Assembly (NCBI GenBank): GCA_030248195.1
Contig: JASAND010024242.1
Location: forward strand, 1 to 64,000
Source: Trissonchulus latispiculum
Taxonomy: Eukaryota > Nematoda > Enoplea > Enoplida > Ironidae
Reading direction: 5' to 3'
DNA: 64,000 nucleotides
Both the position numbers and the translations under genes were made by a program. Shown piece after piece: positions 10,220-21,693 of the stretch (positions are counted from its first letter, which is position 1; each line of letters starts with the position of its first letter). The notes below the pieces were generated by a model. That model was not told where the DNA came from, searched no databases, and saw nothing but the letters and a program-made list of their open reading frames with translations.

Positions 10220-10462
10220 TTAAGCAAGTTGTAAGTGTAAACTCTTAGTGTCTTAGTTTTGTTCGTTCTTTCATTTATCTCTCAAATCTCTTGGCTAGGA
10301 GTTGGTACGCAGAAACAGGAATAGCAAGCCCCCCCCAATCTGATAGGCTGTTTTCAGTTCACCCAATCGGGAAACGTCATTAGAATCGGTTCTGGCATTG
10401 GTCCGTCCCCAATTTGAGAGTTAAACAGCCAATCATTTTGCAAATTGCAGTCAGACAGCCAT

Positions 10463-10687
10463 CTAACCCAGTTTGATTGACCTTTGAATTTCACTACTGA
10501 CATGTTTCCTTCGCAATTTCTCGTTCTCTCCCGTTAGTAGTTTAGTCCGACCATAGAATCCTGTAAACGAAATTACCTTATGTTGATCACATATCCCTTC
10601 GAGAAACTGTTTGTAAGCCTCACGCAATTGCGTTTCAGTGAAATTGAATGAGGAAGACTTCTTTAGACACAGATAACATTCGGACAT
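10463..10687 (-). other. 74-codon open frame of doubtful status
   Basis: The frame begins MSECYLCLKKSSSFNFTETQ and has lysine/glutamate-rich composition and two CxxC-spaced cysteines. It lacks the GC-rich composition of the accepted exons, has no visible acceptor or donor, and sits beside repeats. It may be a transposon-derived fragment. Confidence 0.2.
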
Positions 10688-11299
10688 TTTCCAACTCTTT
10701 GGAGCACGTAATTTATAGCAAACGAATTCGAGTTTGGAGTGAGCAAGTACCAGATTAAATCCGTGATGAAAAATTGTCCGATATGAAAGTTCTGAAGCAG
10801 TTTTAACCTTTTAAGAATAGTAATAGTTCTATTTTGTTCACTGCAATTACTAGGCTTCAGTTACTGGTCTTGTTCAGTCAGTCGAAGAATTCCCATTAAC
10901 TTTAAGTGTAAGAATCAGAATGAAAAAATTTCAACACAAATTCAAATTTAATGGGAATCATGGGCGAATCGTTGTAAGCCAAAATTTAACAGCTCCCTTG
11001 GCAAGAAAACGCCAATCATCTAATATTAGTCATGAGACGGCGCCACGAAGAACCTATAGATTAGAATAGTAAGTTTTTGTTTGGGAGGGGGTTACATTAC
11101 CCAAAATAACGCTGAATGTCTGCAAATAATTTCAGTAAATTGATTTAAACAATATTCAGGTCTTTAAACGTACAATTAATTTGGGCTGGAAGGTGCAATT
11201 TAAGTACACGATTTGCAAAATAAAGTCAGAGTGGTGATTCCTTTTGGAGACATCAACTGAGAGCCATCATTACTTGGACCTAAGAAGAATGTAGCGGTA

Positions 11300-11577
11300 C
11301 CAGAGTGAAACTAACCTAACACAAAAGTACCGTTACCCCGCGAGAGCGACTCAAGCGAGGAGACCGTGGCACAAGTGAATAACACACCAACCGCGCAGGA
11401 GCCGGCCGGGGAAGCCTCGCCACATGTAGCGCTTCTACCAGGGCTGGTGGACCAGGAAGAAACCAAGGACAAGCCCGAACGGGAGGCGTCAGGCACCCTC
11501 GTACCCACGAAACCAGGACCTAGAAGAGAGAAGGGAAGAGGGAGGTTCAGCTTTTCACTCACCATTGAAAGTAAAGA
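11300..11577 (+). other. GC-rich block with an open frame, origin unknown
   Basis: This 280-bp block is about as GC-rich as the accepted exons but has no clean exon borders. One plus frame, starting at a GTG near 11366, reads MAQVNNTPTAQEPAGEASPH and stays open into the tRNA-like segment. It could be the 3' end of a retroelement or a decayed exon. No family was recognised. Confidence 0.25.
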
Positions 11578-11579
11578 AT

Positions 11580-11652
11580 TGGTCCCGCCGGGGATCGAAC
11601 CACGGCCCTTCTGCTCTAGAGTCAGACATGCTAACCACTACACCACGGGACC
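11580..11652 (-). tRNA. tRNA-Gln-like gene or pseudogene with apparent CUA anticodon
   Basis: On the minus strand a 72-base cloverleaf can be drawn. The acceptor arms GGTCCCG/CGGGACC pair fully, the D-arm GTGTAGTGGTTAGCAT is typical of tRNA-Gln/Glu, and the B-box GGTTCGATCC is present. The anticodon arm TCTGA CTCTAGA GCAGA has four pairs and one mismatch and presents CTA at 34-36, where tRNA-Gln has CTG. The T-stem has about two mismatches, so a pseudogene or SINE head is more likely than a working suppressor tRNA. No CCA is encoded. Confidence 0.45.
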
Positions 11653-11759
11653 ATCAGCTGAACTCCCATAGCAGGCTTATCAATCTTTTTCCTATGCCTG
11701 CTTCCCTTACAAGAAGCCATCCTTAGATTAAAATGAAGCTTAACATTTCCTCGTTTTAG

Positions 11760-12130
11760 GGATTACACTGCGACTAATTTTGGTTTCGAAACGTTTCAAA
11801 CGGATTTTTGAAGAAGCACAAATTTTCAAACTTGACGTTCAAACGTTCAAAATCAAACTTCAGATTGACGTAAATTTGTTGAGAGACGTCGGTTATATCT
11901 TTCCATACCTCTGTAAATAGCTGGGGACCCTTTGATTTATTATCCAAGCGCTCTTTATTATGGGGAATTAAGACATAGTTGAAATGTATGCGCAACCGGG
12001 ATTTTGCCTACACTTCCCAACTTTGACAATCGAGCACTTTAGCTAGAAAACAGCAATCGGGACAACTAAAAAAGAACTCCGGGTAATTTTTGTGTAAACA
12101 CATCTGGTAAGTATGAACCCTGTAACTTGC
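11760..12130 (-). repeat. Reversed fragment of TTAA family A
   Basis: Read on the minus strand it follows the interior of 9299-10219: the 'ccagctatt', 'ggcaaaatcc' and 'ctgttttctagctaaagtgc' words are in the right order. Neither terminus is clear. Confidence 0.5.
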
Positions 12131-12478
12131 ACATTAGTAAATGCTCTTATGTACAATCGCTAGAAAAATTTGGTCGTGTTTTTGCAAAAACTACATTTTT
12201 ACGATAGCAGCTCGCGGGATAGCAATTGAAAGACGATCATGCCTCGGATAGTTGGCCTCTTCGAGACCTTCAAAATGCACAAATTCTTCGGAGAGCGCTA
12301 GTTTTTGCATGCAAGTAGGTAACGTATCATAGTTAGAAAGTTAATATAAGGCATTGATATATCCCAGGACATCAGAGCTGTACGTAGTGGCTCCAAAACT
12401 AAAAATTTTGTTCATTTTTTCAATTTTTTGATTGGTATTTCGAAAGCTCTGAATTTTTTCGGGGAAAGCTACATACCT

Positions 12479-12860
12479 AAAACCAAGAGTACATAATATA
12501 AGAGTGTGCCACTAGGCACACTCTACGTTATCAGAGCAAAAACTATGCTCTGCTCGCTAACGGCCATACCAGATAATCGGACCCTAGTGACCCCCCCCCC
12601 GCAAATCAGTACCTAGTCGAAACGGGGGTACGCTCACTCGCTCTATGTTTATGTGCTTAAGCTCGAAAACACAAGCAGTGCGTGCGCGAATTTTATCCCT
12701 GCTTCGAGCTTTAGAACACAAACATAGCGCTCAAAATTCTTTGAAGTGATGGGTCTGATTTGCGGGAGGGGTGGGCCGTTAGCGAGCAGAGCATAGTTTT
12801 TGCTCTGATAACATAAAGAGTGCCTAGTGGCACACTCTTATATTATGTACTCTTGGTTTT
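12479..12860. mobile_element. Palindromic MITE, CAAGAGTACATAAT family
   Basis: The left arm AACCAAGAGTACATAATATA followed by AGAGTGTGCCACTAGGCAC is repeated inverted at the right end, as is 'ttatcagagcaaaaactatg'. The interior is unique and carries a C-run at 12590. Fragments of the same family occur at 17955-18080, 45528-45560, 53289-53652, 59838-59885, 61085-61345 and 61650-61990. Confidence 0.7.
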
Positions 12861-13241
12861 ACTCTTACTCTTATCATTATGTACTCTTGCTGAAACTTCG
12901 CACACATATTTATATGGACTCCGGTAATTCACACACCAAATGGCAGCTCGCAGTAGCTTCTGGTTCGGCAGTACTGCAGCCGCAAAGTTTGAGCATTGTA
13001 AATTTTTCACTAGGTGACCTGTCGCCGTTTCGAGCCTAATAACTCAAAGTACTCCATATCTTCTGAAATCTTTGCTGAATATAGTCTGGTTAGATATTTG
13101 GCGGGTTTAGGCTTTGTAATGGATTTTTGATGACTGCTTTATTACGTGGCTAACAGTGAAAAACTGCACAAAATCAGCATGTGGCAAAACTTGATGGAAT
13201 TTATCTCATCGTAGAAGCAATATCGTGACTTGGTACACTTA

Positions 13242-13803
13242 GGGTCTATTTCTTTAAAGATTAAAATGGTCGGATTAAACGGATTAAAAATCAGCCGGAT
13301 TAAAATTTTAATTGCTATTTCTTTAACGCTGGATTAAACAGATTAAACGGATTAAAATTAACTCGTTTAATCCGACCATTTTTAATCCGCGGATTAAACG
13401 AGTTGATTTTAATCCATTTAATCCGCCATTAAAGAAACAGCGATTAAAACTTTTAATACGCCAACTTTTAATCCGTTTAATCCGCGTAGCTGCACGAGGA
13501 TTAAAATCTAGTTGAAAATGCAGGCTGCGGATTAAACGGACTAAAATTAATCTTTAAAGAAATAGCGATTAAGCAGATCGGATTAAAATTAACTCGTAGA
13601 ATTTTTAATCCGAAGTGTGAATAAAGAGACAGGATTAGATTAAAATTTTAATCCTAGGTGCTTTAAAGAAATAGGATTAAATTTAATCCGTTTAACTAGT
13701 TTAACTCGCTGGATTAAATTTTAATCCGTTTAATCCGAGGTGCTATTTCTTTAATGCGGATTAATTTTAATCTAATCCGTTTAATCTTTAAAGAAATAGG
13801 GCC
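13242..13803. mobile_element. Harbinger-type MITE built from GGATTAAA repeats
   Basis: The ends are GGGTCTATTTCTTTAAAG and an inverted CTTTAAAGAAATAGGGCC, flanked by TTA on both sides (13239-13241, 13804-13806). The interior is almost wholly made of GGATTAAA/TTTAATCC words in both orientations. A second copy at 39034-39539 has TAA on both sides, a third is at 62859-63163 and a decayed one at 20580-21012. Confidence 0.75.
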
Positions 13804-13806
13804 TTA

Positions 13807-15926
13807 GAAAAGTTGTTTAGAATGTGGGACCTATCGATTGACTACAATTTTGTATTAATTCGATGATTTTGAAAATTACAGCAGAAATTGAACAAAATGT
13901 TGTATTACATATTGTTGTATTGTTTTACTGCTGCGGTCGGCAATCTTCAAATTTTGCACACATATTTATAGTAGTAAGAGACATCTGTGTGCAAAATTTG
14001 AGCCCAATCTGATGCTTGCAGCGGATTAGGGCTCAAAAACGAAATGTGTCAACTGCCATGATTGGGGGTGGAATGCAAGGCAATGTTTTCCTCGACCTGT
14101 GTGTGCTCGGCCAATTTTGAAGTTGCACATAACCAATGAAAAAGTTTTAAGAAAGTTCAGTTTATGTGTTTTTCCAAGGGCGCAGTAAAAATTTGGCTGC
14201 ACCGTGAATCGAACCGCGGACCTATGTGACTGCAGTCTGGCGTACTGCAGACTGCAGTCAGTCTCCGTTGAGAATCTAAATTATTAAACGGTGTTTGGAG
14301 GCGTCCCAGGAATCACAAAACTATTGTATTTATTAACCAACAAAGTACAAACACAAACAGAATCTTGTCTATAAGCCGCCATCAAAGTAAGCTGACGGTT
14401 TCCAGGATATGTCAGGCGATCCAATTGCGTTCATTTTCTAGGATGCCATCTGAGGCCAATCATCTCAAAAATTTGAAAAATATTAACTTCTTAAAATCTT
14501 AAAATTTAAGAATATTCGCTATTTGTAATGAAGCATTCTTAGACGTTGACACAAAAAATGCACAGCATTAAATTCACACATTTTGAATTTTTTGAAATCA
14601 CTGAACACAAGGTATCAAAAATCCAACTAAAATATGAACGCATTTGAATAACCCAATAATTATGAAAGCAACCAGCGTGGTTTGAGGAGGGATTGTCCAC
14701 AACTCGACACATAGCTACAAATAATACTAAAAGGTTCTGTATAAATAACATACATGTGACCTACGTACCATAACAACCTCTTACGTCAATACAGTAGGAA
14801 TTACAACAAAGCAAATAAATATAAAGCAAATACAATCAAATTCGTACTACGGACGCACTTAGGTATATGCTATAATTATGTTATCAAATATCATCTATTG
14901 CATTTATTAAAATTAATAAATAAAACTATTAATAAACAAAAATGAACAAATTTTGGGTTATACTGAAGTCGCTGATGGAAGAAGAGTGCCAGAGAGACAA
15001 ACCACCCTCCAGCGCCTCTTAAAAATTTCAATAGTCAGCCATAGTAGTATTATTTTAAATTGGAAATTAAAATACTAATGAAATTTCTAACATATATACT
15101 ATAAAATGAATATTTCAAATAGACAAAGAATAACAACAATACGAATGCAGCGATCCCGGCAAAAATATCGACGTAAAAAGACAAAGAAAGTAGATGCTAC
15201 TTCTTGCTACGGATGCTGACGCTGCAACAGCTCCACAAAGAGCAAGACAAAAAGGAAAGGTTAATTTCTTTGAAAATTAATGTCTGGATTTTAATATTTC
15301 TGTGCAAGTTGACGTAAATTTTGTAGAAATCATGCAGATCAAATCCTTTTCAGGAAAGGCACTTAGCTATAGTTCACTACAAAGCACAAATAGTTCATTA
15401 CACATTATTTATCGTTTAATCACAGTTACAACAAACCAAAAAATCAAAATCTAAAATTTTTGGTGATAAACCAAAAATCTCACAGCAATAATATTCAAGG
15501 TAACAGTTTAAGGCTCGGGATAATGTGTATATATCAAAGATTGTTTGAAATTAACTCAGAGTTTTTGAATCGTGATGCAGTTGACATTCTACCTACCTTC
15601 GTATTTTCAAACAATCTTTTAGTTGGCCTAAACGTACAGAATGCAAATTCCCATTATGCCCAACGCCAACTTTTTGCCACCCAGCTCAAGGATTTTTGCA
15701 AAATTTTAACAATCCTTTAGAGAGTGTGAGCTAACTATAATCTTGAATTATTTAATTTTTCATATGTAACTAAAATTAGAAATTAGAAAAATTAGAAAAA
15801 GGTAAAAATTAGAAAAACGGAAAATTCACAAAAAATAAAAGTTTATGAGTGATTTCAACCTCTGGAAGTTCCCGCAAGCCGCTGCCGTTGGACACAATGA
15901 GAGACTCTGCCGTGTGACTCATGAGT
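13807..15926. other. Long AT-rich stretch without a gene
   Basis: Apart from the tRNA-like palindrome at 14190-14262 I see no exon, inverted repeat or known repeat here. Open frames are short and AT-biased. Confidence 0.5.
14190..14262 (-). tRNA. tRNA-like segment whose middle is a palindrome (pseudogene)
   Basis: The minus strand ends like a tRNA (CGCGGTTCGATTCACGG then GTGCAGCC). The part that should hold the anticodon arm is GACTGCAGTCTG (14228-14239), an 8-base loop and its exact complement (14248-14259). It is not a functional tRNA; it may be a SINE head. Confidence 0.35.
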
Positions 15927-17324
15927 CTAGAGCTCCTCCTTGTCGTCCTTGTGGAATCGGAGGATGGGACCCTCCGCGAGTCGGCGGACGAGTTGGAGTC
16001 CGTTCTGGAGACTCGTCTGCTCCGTCATGATGTAGTGGAGGGCGAGTCGGGCGTTGGGACTCAGGAGGTCCGAATTCTTCTCCAGATAGGCCTCGTTCTC
16101 CCGATGGGACCGGGAGTACCAGTCCAGTTGGAATTCGATCTGGTCCGACAGAAACGTCCACGTCTGTCGCCACGTGATCGGGTCCAGGTCCTCGTGGGCG
16201 ATCAGGCCTACAACAAACCCAAAACTCAACTAGAAATAACCATAAGTTGAGGAATTCTGGAAAACAAGGCTGGTTGGACGTCGCTCTACAACTACGGTAC
16301 ACGGAGCTCTAGAACTGATATTGCAATTCGGCGAACTTAAAATAGCAAAATGTGAAATGTGTAAGCCTGTTAGGTTTACACAATTTGCTAGAGATTTTAG
16401 TCTTTAGTCACAATCAGCCTGCAATGGTGCAATTTTTCGTTTTTAGCCGGTCTCGTACTGTAGCTTTTTGGTAGCCGTTAGCTGTAACTCAAACTGTGCC
16501 TTCTATCGAGCAAGATCGACTACAACCAGACTGGTCACTAAAAGACAACGCAGACTTTCAGGATTCCGTTTTCAACCTGGGGCGATGTTATCAACGTCTA
16601 AGACCCTGGGGTTAAGTCGCTATCCGGGTTAATTTTGCCATCTTTAACATATGAAATTAACCTGGGTTGACAACTTAGCCTGGAGTTTAGACGTTGATTG
16701 GCTCCAGAATTTTCAGTAGGAAAATGAAGAAAAGTGAAAAAGAAAAATAGATGCATTACCAGTGCCAATGGCGACCAGAAAGTTGAAGTCACTCTCCGAG
16801 AGCGGTAGCGGGCTCAGTTTCGGATTGAAGGCGAGCGAAGCGTCCAGACTGAATCCGTTGTTCTCCAGGGCCACTCGCTTCCGGTCGTAGTCCGGGTCGA
16901 TCGGGAACAGCTTGCAGGTGATGAAATTCGGGACACCTGGCAGAACCATGCCCCAGGAGTTGAAGAACTTATCCATGGTCAGGGAGTTGTCCTTGTACTC
17001 CAGGAGCAGCTCGTCGCCTCGTTTCAGCGATTTCGTCATCGACATGGAGAACGTACTCTCCGCTGAAACAGTTAAGATAAAACTGTTAAGATTGCATCAA
17101 GAAAATGAAGTAAACGCGGGCTAGCAGGCGGATCCACGAAGGATACAAGCATTAATTTAACTATTTAGGCTAGTTAATCAGTGACATTGAAAGAATTAGG
17201 GAAACAGTAATCATGACAGGAAACATTGTGATAGAAATTGTACAAATGAGTGCCACAAAATTTTAGCTAGTACTTAGGATTATCTAATTTTTATTTTATT
17301 AATCTTGACTAAAATAATTTGAAC

Positions 17325-17355
<31 letters not shown>

Positions 17356-19289
17356 TTTAGGATTCACTCATTTACTTAATCATGCTATGCTCTTCTTTTG
17401 CCAAACTACCAAATACTCATTGCTCGTATATTAGGTCAAAGCTAGGTGTTGGCTAGCGGGGCGGGTCTTACGCAAGGTTCCGGTCATGGTCATGTGCTCC
17501 ATCCGTGACTCGAAGTCGTGATTGACCATATCCCGAATGGGGATCATCCGCATGTCCTCTCCACCGGGGTCCTGAAAAACCCGGGTGATGACATTCCCGA
17601 AGGCCCAGACCCACATGTCCAGCGTGAGCAGTTCCGGACTGAGCCCGATGTGCCCGCAGGACTCCTCGTTCTCCACGAGCTGTTCGTAGATGACCGTGTA
17701 CATGACGTAGACCTCCGCCAGGGTCCAGACGGAATCCGGATAGACCTGGGACCCGGAGAGGTTCGCGGATTCCGTCGGAGTGAAGGTGATCGGATGGGCG
17801 AAGGTGTAGGGGAGGGCGTCGATGTAGGGCTTGTAGAAGGAGTTGGGATCCAGGCGTTCCAGGATCAGTCGGAGCGCCACGTAGATGTGGTTGTTCCAGT
17901 AGTCCTCGTAGCGGCCCTTCATTAGCTGGAATAAAAATAGAGCTGATAACAGAGAGCTTGCCTGCTGTCACACTCTTATGTATTATCAAGAGTACATAAT
18001 AACTAGGAGTGACAAGCGTCACACTCTTAGTTATTAAGGCCGGGGACATCATATGCACGATAACGGCTGACCCCCTACACAAATTAGACCCCAGTGACTG
18101 CTCCCACAAATCAGTCATTGCAACAAATTACGTTAATGTTACAATAGTTTGCGACAAATTGCGTATGCCCATTGAACAAGCTCCCTGCTAATTTTCAAGG
18201 GACACCCCCCCTTCGACCATTCTTTGCTGGGAGGGTGGGGGCGCTCCTTCCAGAATTCGGTTTTGGCGATTCACCACCCTCAAAATCTATCACCACAATT
18301 AGCACATAGGATGTGAGAAATGAAATTGTCACTTCAGCACCTGAGACCCAAAAATTCGGGGGTCTCGGATGGGAATCGAACCCACGACTTCCGGATTAAC
18401 GCTCTGGCATCCGCTAAGTATTAAACTTGCCGAGAATTGCCTACGGGCAGAGGTGACCGAGAACAGACAGACAGACTGTACAGACAGACACTGGATACCT
18501 GGATACGATCCTCCTTAATGCAGTATCGAACCCTAGGCTTGGTGTCGGACTTGGACAGGGTGTAGTTGAGCGGCCCCTTCATGACGACGTGATTCGCCGG
18601 GAGCTCTCGGGTGGCGAAGATCCCGAATCCGGCCCCCGGGGAGCTCTCCTTGAACTCGAACCCGTCCAACTTGAGGTACCGATGACCCCATTCCACGAGA
18701 GGCGGCATGTAGGCCTGTCGGTCCTTGTCCGGGATGGCCCAGGCGGACTTGGGTCGCTGAAGACTTCGAATCTGATTCGTGATCTTGTGCATGATCTCAA
18801 GGTCGTGTCCGTTCAGGGGATAATGAATGGCGTACCTGAAAGGGAAAGTCATTGTTTAACTATTTACTAGGCTGTGAATGTCACAAGGCTGTGTAGTGTA
18901 GTTAGTACAAGATGCAACAAAAGTCTGTTAAGGCACACAAGTACAAGTACAAGAACAAGCACAAGCGCCGCACTAGTCGAAGACAGTGCAAGCACAGCCA
19001 GCAGAATTTGAAATACAATTCTGTTCATACTGCAAAATTAAATTTTCTGTGGCCACTGGTGTTGTTCTTGTACAAAGGTTTAAGTTAATTCAACTTCGCC
19101 TTCTATTAGCAACGTGTTGGCATGTATACAAAGTGTTTACCAAATGAACAACTGATTAAGTAAGTGTTACCAGTAGAGTCGGCGAGTCAACTTCAAGATG
19201 GTCTCCTGGTTGGAGGCGGCCTTGACCGGGTGACTGGACGAGACGAGCCAGAGACTGATTAGCAGTAGCGGAGTTGTGACCATGTTCAT
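15927..19289 (-). CDS. SET-domain (LSMT/SETD3-type) protein with signal peptide and KEEL C-terminus
   Basis: Five exons join in phase: 19171-19289, 18499-18835, 17472-17925, 16760-17062, 15927-16207 (1494 nt, 497 residues). All donors are GT and acceptors AG. Residues 1-25 form a signal peptide: MNMVTTPLLLISLWLVSSS, with a likely cut after VKA. The SET N-part has GAGFGIFATREL (SAM-binding GxG region). An inserted iSET segment follows, then RDMVNHD (the NH motif) and RGDELLLEYKD with the tyrosine position. The C-terminal helical region is where Rubisco-LSMT substrate-binding domains lie. The last residues are HKDDKEEL, a KDEL-like retention signal. This is the SETD3/SETD4/SETD6 fold of protein methyltransferases, which are normally nuclear, cytosolic or plastid proteins. 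Both ends argue for the ER lumen. Substrate and orthology are unknown. GC-rich exons and split codons make the gene model strong. Confidence 0.85.
16589..16698. repeat. Small foldback in intron 4 of the SET gene
   Basis: TCAACGTCTAA near the left end and TTTAGACGTTGA near the right, with GGGTTAATTTT / GAAATTAACC inside, give an imperfect hairpin of about 110 bases. No target duplication is evident. Confidence 0.4.
17326..17357. repeat. (GTAT)n microsatellite in intron 3 of the SET gene
   Basis: About seven uninterrupted units of GTAT/ATGT. Confidence 0.85.
17955..18080. repeat. Half copy of the CAAGAGTACATAAT MITE
   Basis: 'ttatcaagagtacataataa', 'cacactcttagttatta' and 'gataacggctgac' recur from the palindromic MITE at 12479-12860. 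It lies in intron 2 of the SET gene. Confidence 0.5.
18316..18418 (-). mobile_element. tRNA-derived SINE, minus orientation, in SET gene intron 2
   Basis: The complement reads as a tRNA-like head with GTGGGTTCGATTCCCATCCG, followed by a tail with GGTCTCAGGTGCTGAAGTG. The same tail follows the tRNA-like heads at 27918, 38480 and 46714. Confidence 0.5.
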
Positions 19290-20579
19290 TTTAATACTCT
19301 TCTATTCCTATAATGAAAGCACAACGGCAGTTATATAATGCAGAAGATAATAAGAACGGGATCAAATCATACCCAGAGTGTAGCTTTTTGCCCTCTTACA
19401 AAATCTAGTTAGATAAATTTGTTCACAGCGAATGCGAGTTCATGGTTTATGACTCTGTGATTTTGTATTTAGCTCTGTTTAATGTCTAGGCTTATGACTG
19501 GCTCTGGTCTCAAGTTGATGAAGAATGGACAAAGAGATTCATTGGGATGATTAAAGGAAGCGACAGTTTGGACTGGCAAGGTTGGAACAGTTTTAAATAG
19601 CTAAGATGAATGCCCCCAGTCATCACTGATACTAAATTTTCCCATAGTGGATAAGTGCTCTATCAAAAGTAGCGTCACTTAGGTAAAGACCGGCTCCGTC
19701 CTGGCTCAAAACTAATTAATTTTCAGAGTGAGACGTGATTTTCTCCTAATTGGCCAACTAAGACAGTAACTAAGCAGCACCAACAAGCTCTGACTCAAGT
19801 ATGTATGACAACGATTGCTGTATGCTTTGTAGAAGTTACGCACGCTGTCCACTAAACTCTCTGTCTTCTAAATTGGGTGCCGTGTCCAAAAACAAAGGGA
19901 GTTGCTACTTATTTTTTTCGTTTACCATTTATTCGTTTAAGATTATTTTAATATTAATTTAATAATAATTTAGTTTATTATTATATATGTTTATGAACAC
20001 AGTCTCAAACACCGTGCTCAAATTGGTCAAGATTTTGCAAAAAGCAGTAGCTCTACCCTCAAACACCGGCTCCGAGAGTAGAGACAGAGCTATATGTAGG
20101 TGTAACTTGTAAATGGATTATGTGTGTTATGATCATCCCATATTGAACTATTAATGAACCTTATAATATTATAATTTGCATATACCTGAAGTATTTAGAG
20201 GACGCTTTTTAAGTCAAATGAAAGCGAAAAAAATTCAAAGAAACGGAAATGAAAGAATTGTAAGTGCAATGCTACAGCAAGTTTTACGGGAGGGGAGATA
20301 ACAAAATAAGTATAACAAAATGGGTAACTAGCTGGCTGGGATTGTTGGTGAGTACGAGGGGGTCCACAATTAGTAAATCCAAGACCAAGATTCCCAGATA
20401 GACGGACCCATCCCGGACAGACTCGCCAAGAGAAGGAGGATTTCGGACCAGGAGGAGGAGGAGGAGGTGGGCTCAACGGCTTGAACGAACCAAGCGTATG
20501 AAATCGCTCTCCAGTTTCCTACCGTTTAACTGAACTCCTCAGGTCCTACTTGCACTAACACTAACTCGCTTACTCCCTC
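19290..20579. other. Upstream region of the SET gene, no gene seen
   Basis: AT-rich. It contains a GGA-run at about 20448-20468 whose complement gives a short proline-rich frame without splice support. On the minus strand TTTCATTATAG stands about 25 bases before the SET gene ATG and could be a 3' splice site for a 5'UTR exon or for trans-splicing. Confidence 0.4.
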
Positions 20580-21012
20580 CATCTTAATCTGCCGATTGAA
20601 CGAATTAAAATAAATCCAATCAATCTAAGAGCAATTAAAAATTTTAATCTGCAAAGTTTCAATCATTTTAATTGAACAAAAAATCATGTACTCTATTACA
20701 TAAAAGTTTGGTATAAACACACATGCAAATTAGGCACGTTGGTTAAAATAAAATCATTCTTCTGAAACAGCAAATGGTCGATTAAAATTAAGTCTGACAT
20801 TTTTCTTCGAAGTGGCGTTTATGAAACAGGATTAGACATGGATTATACTGTTTATTGGCTACTGTTTACTTACTTAACGTTACTGTTTACTGTTAACTAT
20901 TTTTTACTTACTGTTTCTTACTCGCCGTTTTGGAACGTAATTTTTCAATCAGCGATTTTGTTACTTTAAGGCAGATTAATTTAATCCGTTTAATCTGTAA
21001 TGAAATAGGGAC
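20580..21012. repeat. Decayed Harbinger-type MITE
   Basis: The right end TTTAATCTGTAATGAAATAG followed by GGAC and TTAG, together with scattered GATTAAAAT words, matches the 13242-13803 family. The left end is lost. Confidence 0.5.
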
Positions 21013-21532
21013 TTAGTTTAGTGCTCAGTCAGACCCTAAGCATGGTCTAGCCTCTAGTTCATAAATTATACTCCCCATGCATTCCCGTGGAAACTGGAAA
21101 GAGAAGCTCAGACCTGAAGGAAGGGATGGCAAACAAGAGCAAACTTACTAGAATGTTCCTAGGTACTAGATGGACTGAAGAGGGGGACTAAATAGGGGAT
21201 AGACGTGTTCCAGTTTGACTGGTGGAGGCAGAAGGAAAAAGTTGAAGCCAAAGCGAGCCATAAAGGAGCCTAGTTGGTTGGTGCAGTAACCATGGTTACT
21301 CTCCTATAGATCAAAAGTGGTGGTATAGAAAGTACCCGTCCGTAAGTCTAGGAGCACCTCTCCTCTGGAGAAATAGGCTTAGGTTAATACCAACTACAAC
21401 TCTGGTAACTGGACCTTAGCTAATAGTTTGGGTATTAGCTGCTGTAGTATTGCCTTGGTGAGGAATGCAACAGAATGTGAAGGAATATTTGCACATTTTA
21501 CAGGCCAACCTATAATTTAACTTAAGGTGGTG

Positions 21533-21690
21533 GTTTCCTTTCGGGTATTTTTGACTCATACTACTTTAATCCTTTACGAAAAGAGCTAAAACTTAAGAGA
21601 TAACCTATTTTCGTGCTATTTAACATTCTAAGACCGGTCCCATATTATTAGGACAAAAGATAAAGTTTAGGTTTTTGGCATGGGGCTCTC
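21533..21690 (+). repeat. 5' fragment of TTAA family B
   Basis: The segment starts TTAAGGTGGTGGTTTCCTTT and follows 30201-30370 closely ('ggctaaaacttacgaaataacc', 'agaccagtcccg'), then breaks off where the hAT-like element begins. Confidence 0.65.
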
Positions 21691-21693
21691 AGT

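Noticed and set aside
15919..18852. Long overlapping frames on both strands over the SET gene exons (for example 17468-18118 minus and 17518-17925 plus)
   Set aside because: Shadows of the GC-rich exons. They cross the intron borders and lack family matches, whereas the chosen frame has phase-consistent splice sites and SET motifs.
20195..20476. Proline-rich minus-strand frame starting SPPPPPPPGPKSSF
   Set aside because: The proline run is a GGA microsatellite read backwards; no splice or poly(A) signals, and the rest is unrecognisable.
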